DNA of 64,000 bases. Origin: Prorocentrum cordatum (taxonomy: Eukaryota; Sar; Dinophyceae; Prorocentrales; Prorocentraceae). The position numbers and the translations under genes are program-made. Where the stretch lies: assembly GCA_963575745.1 (NCBI GenBank), contig CAUYUJ010000771.1, forward strand, positions 1 through 64,000. Reading direction: 5' to 3'. Below, piece after piece: positions 19,042-28,683 of this stretch; within the stretch, counting starts at the first letter, position 1; every line of letters begins with the position of its first letter. Below the pieces are notes generated by a model. That model searched no databases. It was not told where the DNA came from and saw nothing but the letters and a program-made list of their open reading frames with translations.

Positions 19042-20222
19042 TAACTCGTAGGGCTTCCCTTAGCAAGTTATTGCTGGAAGCTTAAGAGTAATTCCGGGGA
19101 GCTGGAGAGCTAGTTGGCAAGACAAATCTCGACGGACCTTTTGGTGACTTTTGCTCGGTTGAAAATTTTGTTCTCGAAATTCAACAATTCGTTTAAGCTC
19201 TAGTATTTTTTCTCATGATATTTGATCTTATTCCCGCTCGCCATCTTGATCTCAGCTCGATGGGGTAACTTTGAAGGCCAAAAAGCAGGCAGGCGGGAAC
19301 GGCCGTTTCGAGTCATCTTGATACGCGCTGTCGGTTTTCCCAAGATAACTCGTTCAGGACACCTAAGCTGGTCAGCACAGCTAATACGTTCAGAATGATC
19401 AGGTGCGTTCGCCTGTTGAATCCAGAGGTCTGAACTCGGTCTGCTAGCCGAGCTAGGGTCGCAAACCTATTCGTATTATTCGAGTCATAGTAGCAGACGC
19501 TCTTGGTTTTTTAACTCGATCTGTAGGGCAGCCACAGAGCTGGTAATCACAGAAATATTGAGAATTATCAGGCGCGTCCGTCTGTTGTACTTAAATCGTG
19601 CTGGGGGAGGGCTACAGTGCTGCTGGTCACAGGAATCGATTTTGAGACATGAGGCGCGTCCGTTCGTCGAACCGAGAGCTCGGAACTCGATCTGCTGCTC
19701 GAACGAAATCCGCGAAACTGTTGTATTATTCGAGTCATCCTGAGAGGTCCTGTCGGTTTTCTGCACTTTACTCGGGCTGTATCGGGGGCTGCAGAGCTGG
19801 TAATCACAGGAATCGATCCGCAGACATCAGACGCGTCCGCCTGTCGCATTCAGAGGTCTGACTCGGTTTCATACTCGAGCTCGATTGGAAAACTGTTCGT
19901 TTGTTTCGTTAGAGTCATCTTGAGAGGTCTATAATCGCTTGGGCTGAAAATCTATTGTATTATTCGAGTCATCCTGAGCGATGTTGTCAGTTTTCTGCAC
20001 TTAACTCGGTCTCCAGCGGGGCTGCAGGGCTGTTAATCACATGGGTCGATTTGCAGACATCAGACGCGTCCGCCTAGTGCATTTAGAGCTCTCAATTCGA
20101 TTTGATACTCGAACTCGGGCTGAAAAACTGGTCGTTCTCTGAAATTCGTTTATATATTGTCAGGAAGCTCTACGAGTCCCCCGGCGGTAAGAAAGGTTGA
20201 CGGTTTACCGCCGGCGCCCAGT
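19042..20222 (+). mobile_element. B-type element B3 nested in B2
   Basis: Left end TAACTCGTAGGGCTTCC and right subterminal copy GGAAGCTCTACGAGT at 20,163-20,177, with hairpin at 20,181-20,214. The host sequence on either side (...CTTAGAG and TAATTCCGGCG) rejoins to the continuous order AAGAGTAATTCCGG found in intact B elements. Confidence 0.8.
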
Positions 20223-21215
20223 AATTCCGGCGCGCTGGAGAGCTAGTTGGCAAGAAAAATCTCGACGGAACTTTTGATGACTTTTGCTCGGTTGAAAATT
20301 TCGTTCTCGAAATTTGACAATTCGTTAGAGCTCTAGTATTTTTTCCCGTGATATTCGATCTTATTCCCGCTCTCCATCTTGATCTCAGCTCGATCGGGTA
20401 ATTTTGAAGGCCAAAAAGCACTCTGGCGGGATCGGCCGTTTCGAGTCATCTTGATATGCGCTGACGGTTTCTGAACATAACTCGAGCTCTAGGGCGCTAC
20501 AGAGCTGGTAAGCACAGCTAATGCATGCAGAATGATCAGGCGCGTTCGCCTGTTGAACCGAGAGGTCTGAACTCGGTCTGTCAGCCGAGCTAGGTCCGCA
20601 AACCTGTTTGTATTATTTGAGTAAACTTAGTACGCATTGTCGGTATTTTATACTTAACTCGAGCTGTAGGGCAGCTGCAGTGCTGGTAAGCACTCGTATC
20701 GCACTCAGAATGATCAGACGCGTTCGCCTATTGAATCGATAGGTCTAAACTCGGTCTGCTAGCCGAGCTAGGTCTGCAAACCTATTCGTATTACTCGAGT
20801 CAACTTGATACGCGTTCTCGGTATTTTCTACTTAACTCGAGCTGTAGGCAGCTACAGTGCTGGTAAGCACACCTACCGCACTCAGAATCATCAGACGCGT
20901 TCGCCTGTTCAATACAGAGCTCTGAACTCGGTCTGTTGCGCGATCCAGAATCACGAACCTGTTCGTATTCTTCCAGTCATCTTGAGAGCTATTGTCGGCG
21001 TTCTGCACTTAATTCGGGCTGTAGGGAGGCTGTAGGGCGGGTAATCACAGGAATCGATTCGAAGACATCAGACGCGTGCGTCTGTCGCATTCAGAGGTCT
21101 GACCTCGGTCTGATACTCGAGTTGGGCTGAAAAACTATTCGTTCTCTGCAATTTTTTCCGACAGTATATGTTGTCAGGAAGCTCTACGAGTCCCCCGGCG
21201 GTAACAAAGGTTGAC

Positions 21216-22010
21216 TTGTTTGTTGTCCGTGGAGGAACTGGAGGGAGAGGAGACTACATAAAGGAGAGGGGGGAGGAGATGTTGGCTCGTCCGTTGTCGG
21301 CGAAGGAGTCCGAGAAGCTGGCCCAGAGATTGGCCTCGAACAATGAACAGGAGCCGACTTGGGATCTGAGTGATGATGGGATCGGTCTCGAGCTGACGGG
21401 CGATTCGCTTCTTATCTGTAACTGGATCAATGGTCTCTGGAAGGTTGAGGGAGGAGAAGGAGGAGATGGGGCTTCTTATCGTAGGCGGGTGGCAAATATT
21501 ATTTCTCTTTTGGAAGAGTTGGAGGAGGAAGGAATACGACCCCCCTCATGGGGCAACGACTTCATTCGACACATATATCGAGAGAGTAACACAGTAGCTG
21601 ATGAACTTACCCACTTAGCACGGGAAGGCCAGATATTCAGAGAGCTGTTCCACCACCATATCTTTCGTTCTGATGTCCGAGACAACTTTCGAGTTATTGG
21701 CCTCCGCGGATCCTTCGACGGCGGAGTGTGTGCCCAAGGTGTGGGCGTTGGCTGGTTTCTGCAGATTGGATATATTCCTCGATTCCATGACCCTTACCCT
21801 GACCCTGAGCATAGAGATAAGAGAGCTCGTGTAGTCTCCCTCTTCCCCCAAGCCTCCTCTCCTTGTCCAATCATATGGGAAATAGTAGGGCGTTGTGCAC
21901 AGGCACTCCCCTCCCATAGCAGTATCACTGACGCTGAGCTTTCGGGTCTCGAGGGCCTCTTGCGGGCCGCAGTCCAGGTGGCCCAAGACCTCCAGCTGCA
22001 GAGAGACTAG
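21216..22010 (+). CDS. RNase H-like domain of LINE, permuted motif order
   Basis: The open frame runs from 21,168 (inside the host element) to the stop at 22,008-22,010; the LINE-derived part starts at 21,216. Counted from 21,168, the catalytic-type residues are D79 (GDS), D145 (NTVAD), D184 (SFDGG, followed by GVGVGW) and E257 (DAELSG). The order is again 3-4-1-2. The frame is intact with no stop. Because the element is 5'-truncated there is no reverse transcriptase, so this is a dead copy unless transcribed from outside. Confidence 0.7.
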   Translation: MFVVRGGTGGRGDYIKERGEEMLARPLSAKESEKLAQRLASNNEQEPTWDLSDDGIGLELTGDSLLICNWINGLWKVEGGEGGDGASYRRRVANIISLLEELEEEGIRPPSWGNDFIRHIYRESNTVADELTHLAREGQIFRELFHHHIFRSDVRDNFRVIGLRGSFDGGVCAQGVGVGWFLQIGYIPRFHDPYPDPEHRDKRARVVSLFPQASSPCPIIWEIVGRCAQALPSHSSITDAELSGLEGLLRAAVQVAQDLQLQRD

Positions 22011-22080
22011 GTAGGCACTTAACGGGCGCTGGGGCGCTCGGTGCCTGGTCAGCCTCCCCAAAAAAAAAAAAAAAAAAAAA
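21216..22080 (+). mobile_element. 5'-truncated LINE with poly(A) and target duplication
   Basis: Flanked by AACAAAGGTTGAC on both sides (21,203-21,215 and 22,081-22,093), a 13-bp target duplication whose first A residues merge with the tail. The 3' end is a run of 23 A (22,060-22,082). This is a textbook target-primed reverse transcription product, and it landed in the hairpin loop of element B2. Confidence 0.9.
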
Positions 22081-22187
22081 AACAAAGGTTGACGGTTTAC
22101 CGCCGGCGCCCAGTGGAGCTAGTTGGCTGACCCGACGTTAAGAAACAATGTGATGACTTCGGGTCGGTTTTGTAAAGATTTGAAAGA

Positions 22188-23298
22188 TAACTCGTAGAGC
22201 TTCCCTTAGCTAGTTATAGCTGGAAGCTAAGAGTAATTCCGGCGCGCTGGAGAGCTAGTTGGCAAGAAAAATCTCGACGGACCTTTTGATGACTTTTGGT
22301 CGGTTGAAAAGATTGTTCTCGAAATTCAACAATTCGTTAGAGCTCTAGTTTTTTTTCCCATGATATTCGATCTTATTCCCGCTGGCCATCTTGACCTCAG
22401 CTCGATCGGGTAACTTTGAAGGCCAAAAAGCAGGCAGGCGGGAACGGCCGTTTCGAGTCATCTTGATACGCGCTCTCGGTTTTCTCAAGATAACTCGAGC
22501 TCCAGGACAACTACAGAGCTGATCAGCACAGCTAATGCATCCAGAATGATCAGGCGCGTTCGCCTGTTGAATCTAGAGGTCTCAACTCGGTCTGATAGCC
22601 GAGCTAGGTCCGCAAACCTATTCGTATTATTCGAGTCATTGTAGCAGACGCTCTCCGTTTTTCGTACTTAACTCGATCTGTAGGGCATCCACAGAGCTGA
22701 TAATCACAGAAATCGATTAAGAATTATCAGGCGCGTTCGTCTGTTGAATCGAGAGATCTGAACTCGGCCTGCTGCCCGAGCTAGGTTCGCGAACCTATTG
22801 GTATTGTTCGAGTCATCTGGAGAAGTGCTATCGGTTTTCTGTATTCAAGTCGTGCTGGGGAGGGCTACAGTGCTGCTGGTCACAGGAATCGATTTTGAGA
22901 CATGAGGCGCGTCCGTTCGTCGAACCGAGAGCTCGGAACTCGATCTGCTGCTCGAACGAGATCCGCGAAACTGTTCTATTATTCGAGCCATCCTGAGAGG
23001 TACTCTCGGTTTTCTGCACTTAACTCAGTCTGTATGGGGGGGCTCCAGAGCTGGTAGTCACAGGAATCGATCCGTAGACATCAGACGCGTCCGCCTGTCG
23101 CATTCTGAAATCGGTTTCATACTCGAGCTCGATTAGAAAACTGTTCGTTTGTTTTGTTTGTTTTGTTAGAGGTCTATAATCGCTTGGGCTGAAAAACTAG
23201 TCGTTCTCTGGAATTGTTTTCTACATTATATATTGTCAGGAAGCTCTACGAGTCCCCCGGCGGTAAGAAAGGTTGACGGTTTACCGCCGGCGCCCAGT
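22188..23298 (+). mobile_element. B-type element B4 nested in A1
   Basis: Begins TAACTCGTAGAGCTTCC directly after ...TTTGAAAGA and ends CGCCCAGT before ATTTGACAATTC. Removing it restores GAAAGATATTTGACAATTC, exactly as in the uninterrupted copy near 37,367. It contains several units of the 178-bp type. It gives no duplication larger than one T. Confidence 0.85.
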
Positions 23299-23546
23299 AT
23301 TTGACAATTCATTTTGAAGAACCAGATTTTTCTCACGTGTACTGGGTTCTTCCGCGTCTGCCAGTAAAATTTTCAGGTCTCTAGCTTCAATATTTCTACC
23401 AAAAGACTTGCAGGAACCAGTTTTGGATGGACACCGAAAAATCGTGATTTTTCGATTTTCTCGGCTCTCGCTTCAGAAGCTGTTCTTGATGTCTTTCACG
23501 AGGTGCCCGGCGGTAACCTGGTTGACGGTTTACCGCCGGTTCCAGT

Positions 23547-24096
23547 TAGAGGAGAAGCCGGCGGGTGCGCGTGCATCGCCGCACTCCCACGCTCGCCGGT
23601 CCACGATCCCCGCAGCGGCTCGCCGGGGCTTGCAGCGTGTCCGGGGGCGTGGCTTCCTAGCGTTTCCCAATACGCGTGGCTCCAGGGTGCGCAAAGCGCT
23701 TCGGCAGAGCTTCGGAAGAGCTTCGGCAGTTCTTCCAGGCTCCTAGGCAGATCTTCCTTGTGCGCTTTGCAGGGCCCCACGCATCGTAAACGGCGCCCCT
23801 GCAAGCGTCTCCTGCGAGATTTCCAGCGTCCCGCGCATCGTTTGAAGCGGCGCGGCAGACACGCCGTGCGGTGCCTTGGAGCGCTTCGCGCTCCGCGCCT
23901 GGCTTCGCTATCCGGGTTTTGGACGCTACAAGTGTCGCAGGCGTCTCCTGTGAGGTTTCCAGCGCCCCACGCATCGTTCCAGGCGGTTTGGCAGAGGTCG
24001 CCGTGCGGCGCTTTGGAGCGCTCTGCGCTCTACCCCCTACCTCGCTATCCGGGTTTGGGATGCTTACAAGTGGACCGACAAATAGACGCTACCAAG
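23547..24096 (+). repeat. D repeats, right part, ending GGACGCTAC
   Basis: Continuation of the D repeat broken by A1. It contains two GGGTTTTGGACGCTACAAG-like ends (about 23,914 and 24,050), so at least two D units are present. GC-rich short frames here are not supported as genes. Confidence 0.65.
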
Positions 24097-24498
24097 TACC
24101 TCGTAGAGCTCTTCGACATCGATGAGCTAGAGGAATTCCGGCGCGGGGTGGAGCTAGTTGGACCGCTCGGCCAGAAAGGACAAATTGGTGACTTTTGGTC
24201 GGTTTTGCGAGAATTTGAAGGATATATTGGATCATTTATTTTGAGAAAGCAGATTTTTGCGCGTCGCATTGGCATGTAAAACTTCATTGTGACAGCAGCT
24301 GAGCTTTCCCGATGCATTCTTGAATGAGTTGACTTCCGGAAACTGAGCGAATATGAACATTGAAAAAATCGAAAATACAGATTTTCGAAAAATCTATAAT
24401 TTTTGACCCTGTGTCGATTTTCAGCACTCTTACCAGTGGGAGGAGCTCTGCGAGGTTCCCGGCGGTGACCAGGTTGACGGTTCGCCGCCGGCGCCAGT
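24097..24498 (+). mobile_element. A-type element A2, intact ends
   Basis: 402 bp. TACCTCGTAGAGCTC at the left, GAGCTCTGCGAGG about 45 bp before the right end, then the CCCGGCGGTGA hairpin and CGCCAGT. The interior is AT-rich with GAAAAATC/GATTTTTC-like segments. It is non-coding. Confidence 0.8.
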
Positions 24499-24930
24499 GC
24501 AAATATTCGAAAAATACTTGTTAATAAGAAAAAAGCAGATTGCTCGCATCTGTAGACAACTTTGAGGCCTCTACATCTTAATATGAGCGCTGAAGGCGCA
24601 CTTTAATCGAAACACTTGGCGCAACGAACTTTCTTTCGAAATGACAACATGGAAGATTCAAGGTTTCGAGAAATGCCTCGAGAAAGCTCTCTCCTTCGAT
24701 TCTTAGCACTCTCATGCGTGAAAAGAGCTCTACGTACGAGGTTCCCGGCGAAGACCAGGCTTCTAGTTCAGCGCCGGTGTCAGTTTCAAAAAAAATTTAT
24801 GATTTATTTTGAGAAAGCAGATTCTTTGCCTCTGTAGACAACTTTCAGGGCCTCTGCGCCTCAAAATGAGCGCTGAAGGCGCACTTTGACTATCAAAACA
24901 GTTGACAGCTTTCTTTCGACATGAAAAAGA
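24499..24930 (+). mobile_element. Two decayed A-type fragments
   Basis: The first fragment starts in the middle of an A element (GCAAATATTCG) and ends in a decayed hairpin near 24,745-24,784. The second starts TTCAAAAAAAATTTATG and covers part of the A interior before running into B sequence at about 24,930. Confidence 0.6.
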
Positions 24931-25838
24931 AATGAATTCTCGGAATTCATTCGTTTGAGCTCTAGTATGTTTTTCCGTGATATACGATCTTATTCCAGCT
25001 CGCCATATTGATCTCAGCTCGATCGGGTGTCTTTTACTGCCAAAGAGCGCTCTGGGGGATCGCTATTCATCTTGACACGCGATGACAGTATTCTGGAGAT
25101 AACTCGAGCTTCAAGACAGGTACAGAGGAGCTAATCTACTCAGAATGATCAGGCGCGTCCGCCTGTTGAACTTAGAAGTCTGAACTCGGTCTGCTAGCCG
25201 AGGTAGGTGCGCAAACCTATTTGTATTATCCGAGTCATCAGACGCTCGCGATTTTCTGTACTTAACTGGAGCTACAGGACAGGTAAAGAGCTCATACGCA
25301 CAGGATCTGAGTCAGAATTATCAGTGGCCGTTGTTTGTTGAATCCAGAGTTCTGAACTCGGCCTGCTGCCTCATCTAGAATCGAGAAACTATTCGTATTG
25401 TTCGAGTCATCTTGAGAGATGCTGTCGTTCCCTGCACTTAACTCGGACTGTAGTGGGCTGGATGGCTGGAGACACTGGAATCGATCCGGAGATATGCTGT
25501 CGGTTTTCTGCACTTAACTGGCTGCGAGGGGGGCTGCAGGGCTGTTAATCACAGGAATCGATTCAGAGACATCAGACACGTCCGCCTGTCGCATGCAGAG
25601 GTCTGACCTCGATCTGATACTCGAGCTATGTTTCCCAAACTCTTCGTATTGTTCGAGTCGTTTTGAGAGGTGCTGTCAATTTACGCACGTAGCTCGGGCT
25701 GTAGGAGAGCTAGAGAGCTCGTGCAGAAGACAATCGAGAAGTATCGGGGGCGTTCGGCTGTTGCATCCGAGATTGTCAGGAAGATCTACGAGTCCCCCGG
25801 CGGTAATAAAGATTGACGGTTTACCGCCGGCGCTCAGT
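24931..25838 (+). mobile_element. B-type element, 5' end missing
   Basis: Begins in the B interior (ATTCGTTTGAGCTCTAG) and runs through several 178-bp-type units to a hairpin whose loop reads TAAAGATTGACGGT, ending GCTCAGT at 25,838. The right subterminal repeat is AAGATCTACGAGT, one change from consensus. Confidence 0.65.
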
Positions 25839-25920
25839 TTGGGTTTCTTTGCTCTCTGGGTTTCCGACGCTACCAATTTCCCGTTCCCGAGTATGGAAGA
25901 TGCCAATGGACGCAACCGAG

Positions 25921-26986
25921 TAATTCGTAAAGCTTCCCTTAGCTACTTGCTCGAAGCTTAAGAGTGATTTCGGGGCGCTGGAGAGCTAGTTGGCAAGAAA
26001 AATCTCGACGGACCTTTTGCTGACTTTTGGTCGGTTGAACATTTTGTTCTCGAAATTCAAGAATTCGTTTGAGCTCTAGTATTTTTTGACACATTCGATC
26101 TCCATCTTGATCTCAGCTCGATCGGGTGAATATTTCTGTCAAAAAGCATCGCGGCGGGATCGGCTGTTTCGAGGCATCTTGCTACGTCGGTATAGGTTTG
26201 CGAAACTATTCGTGTTGTTGGAGTCGTCTTGAGAGGTGCTCACAGTTTTCTGCACTAGCGCGGGCTCTAGGGGGGCTACAGGGCTCGTACTCACAGAAAT
26301 CGATTCGGAGACATCAGGCGCGTCTGCCTGCCGAATCGAGAGCTCGGAACTCGGCGTGCTGCCCGAGCTAGGTTCAGAAAACTATTCGTATTCGTCGAGT
26401 CATCTTGAGAGGTGCTGTCCGTTTTCTGCACTTAACTCGAGCTGTAGGGGGGCCGCAGTGCCGGTAATTATTGGAATCGATTCGAAGACATCAATCGCGT
26501 CCATCTGTCGCATTCAGAATTCTAAACTCGGCCTGCTGCCCGAGCTAGGTTCGCGAAATTATTCGTATTGTTCGAGTCATCTTCACAGGTGCTGTCGTTT
26601 TTGTGCACTTAACTCGGGCTGTAATGGGGCTGCATAGTCACAGGAATCGATTCGCAGACGTCAGGCGCGTCCGCCGGTTGCATTCAGATGTCTGAACTCG
26701 TCCGATACTCGAGCTAGATTCGCGAAACTATTTATATTGATCGAGTGGTCTTGAGAGGTGCTGTCGATTTTCGCACGTAACTCGCGCTGTACGAGAGCTA
26801 CGGAGCTTGTGCGCACAGAAAACGATCCAGAAGCATGGAGGCGTTTTGCTGTTGCATCGAGAGGTCTGAAATCGTTTAGGCTGAAAAAGTATTTGTTCTC
26901 TGCAATTTTTTTCGGCATTATATATGCTTAGGAAGCTCTACGAGTCCCCCGGCGGTAAGGAAGGTGACGGTTTACCGCCGGCGCCC
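25921..26986 (+). mobile_element. B-type element B6
   Basis: Left end TAATTCGTAAAGCTTCC (two changes from consensus), 178-bp-type units inside, GGAAGCTCTACGAGT and hairpin at about 26,932-26,980. It ends GCGCCC immediately before the left end of the next A element, giving a head-to-tail junction. Confidence 0.7.
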
Positions 26987-27508
26987 TACCTCGTAGAGCT
27001 CTTCGGCATCGATGAGCTAGAGGAATTCCGGCGCGGTGAAGCTAGTTGGCCGACAAGTGACAACTTTTGGGTGGTTTTGCGAATATTTGAAAGATATTTG
27101 ACCATTTATTTCGAGAAAGCAGATGTTTCGCACCTGTAGACGAATAGGAGGGTCTCTCCGTCGTAATATGAGCTCTCTAGATGCATTTTTACTATCAAAA
27201 CACTTGGCGTAACCAACTTTATGTCGACATGAAAAGAATCATGTTTTCTCTTTTTCGAGAAATGCTTTTGCGCGTCGCATTGGCATATAAGGTCGTCTCT
27301 CACAGCAGCTCAGCTCTCTCGATGAATTTTCGCATGATTTGACTTCCGGGAACTGAGCGAATATGAAAATCGAAAAAATCGAAAATGAAGATTTTCGAAA
27401 AATCTATATTTTTTGACTCTGTGTCGATTCTTAGCACTCTTACCAGTGGAAGGAGCTCTACGAAGTTCCCGGCGGTGACCAGGTTGACGGTTCACCGCCG
27501 GCGCCAGT
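26987..27508 (+). mobile_element. A-type element A4
   Basis: TACCTCGTAGAGCTC at 26,987, GAGCTCTACGAAG near the right side, then the hairpin with GTGA/TCAC inner pairs and GCCAGT at 27,508. It is longer than A2 (522 against 402 bp) because it carries an additional interior stretch. Confidence 0.75.
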
Positions 27509-28500
27509 TCCGGGGCGCTGGAGAGCTAGTTGGCAAGAAAAATCTCGACGGACCTTTTGGTGACTTTTGGCTGGTTGAAAATTTTGTTCTCGTAATTCAA
27601 CCATTCGTTAGAGCTCTAGTATTTTTTCCCGTGATATTCGATCTTATTCCCGCTCGCTGTCTTGATCTCAGCTCGATCGGGTACTTTTAATTGCCAAAAA
27701 GCACACGGGCGGGATCGGCCGTTTCGAGTCATCATGTCACGCGCTGTCGGTTTTTTCAAGATATCTCGAGCTTCAGAACAGCTACAGAGCTGGTAAGCAC
27801 AGCTAATCGATTCAGAATGATCAGGTGCGTTCGTCTGTTGAGTCCAGAGGTCTGAACTCGGTCTGCTAGCCGAGCTAGGTCCGCAAACATATTCGTATTA
27901 TTCGAGTCATCTTGACATGCGCTCTCGGTTTTCTGCACTTAACTCGATCTACAGGACAGCTACAGAGCTGATGCGCACAGAATGTGATTCAGAACCATCA
28001 GTGGCCGTTGTCTGTTGAATCCAGAGCTCTTAACTCGGTCTGCTGCCCGATCTAGAATCCCCGCCTGTCGAATCGAGAGCTCCGAACTCTGTCTGCTGCC
28101 CGAAGGTCCGCGAAACTGTTCGTATGATTCGAGTCGTCCTGAGAGGTGCTGTGGGTTTCCTGTACTTAGCTCGGGCTGTAGGGGGGGGCTGCAGTGCTGG
28201 TAATCACAGGAATCGATTCAGACATCAGACGCGTATGCAGAGGTCTGAACTCGGTCTGATACTCGAGCTAGGTTTGCCAAACTATTCGTATTGTTCGAGT
28301 AATCTTGAGAGGTGCGGTCGATTTACGCACATAACTCGGGCTGTAGGAGAGCTACAGAGCTCGTACAGAAGACAATCTAGAAGCATCGGGGGCGTTCGGC
28401 TGTTGCATCCGAGAGGTCTGAAATTGCTTGGGCTGAAAAACTTTTTTTCGGTGTAATTTTTTCGACAGCACATGTTGTCAGGAAGCTCTACGAGTCCCCC
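27509..28500 (+). mobile_element. B-type element B7, left part, split by the LINE
   Basis: Starts in the B 5' region (TCCGGGGCGCTGGAG) without the terminal motif, runs through 178-bp-type units and stops at GAAGCTCTACGAGTCCCCC at 28,500. The remaining hairpin loop and right arm (34,371-34,404) lie beyond the LINE. Confidence 0.75.
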
Positions 28501-28532
28501 GGCTCAAGAACGTCTCGGCTCAAGAACGTCTC
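28501..28532 (+). repeat. Tandem 16-bp repeat at LINE 5' end, possible spliced-leader relic
   Basis: GGCTCAAGAACGTCTC occurs twice head to tail, starting at the first base of the element. GGCTCAAG equals the last 8 nt of the dinoflagellate trans-spliced leader. Relic leaders at the 5' ends of retroposed copies are known in dinoflagellates. Eight bases are short, so chance is possible, but the position at the exact junction and the duplication argue for a relic. Confidence 0.45.
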
Positions 28533-28683
28533 TGCCTGGGTAACCTCCAGACGTTCTAGCGAGCCTTCGCCTTGGGGTGTGAGCCTGGCCAGCCTGGGTT
28601 CCCTCGAGGTTTTTGTCTGCTTACACTGCATCTCGTGTATTGTACGCTGAATTCTTCTTCGTGGTATTGCGATACTTTCTGGT

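Larger units (their letters stand above)
18996..22114 (+). mobile_element. B-type element B2, host of B3 and a LINE fragment
   Basis: Starts TAACTCGTAGAGCTTCC inside A1 (after ...GGGCGCGGAG) and ends CGCCCAGT, followed by A1's GGAGCTAGTTGG. It is itself interrupted after 46 bp by B3 (19,042-20,222) and, in its hairpin loop, by the LINE piece 21,216-22,080. Confidence 0.8.
18954..23546 (+). mobile_element. A-type element A1, split by nested insertions
   Basis: Left end TACCTCGTAGAGCTC at 18,954 and 3' hairpin ending CCAGT at 23,546. Its own sequence is only 18,954-18,995, 22,115-22,187 and 23,298-23,546; everything else was inserted into it. Joining the outer pieces gives a colinear A element, as at 37,246-37,646. 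It sits inside a D repeat, so four levels of nesting can be read directly. Confidence 0.8.

Noticed and set aside
22188-23298. TA target duplication (Tc1/mariner or Stowaway type) for B elements
   Set aside because: B3 and B4 look like TA insertions, but B2 (target GGGGTGG) and A1 (target GTTGTTAG) do not contain TA. Only a T is shared by all.
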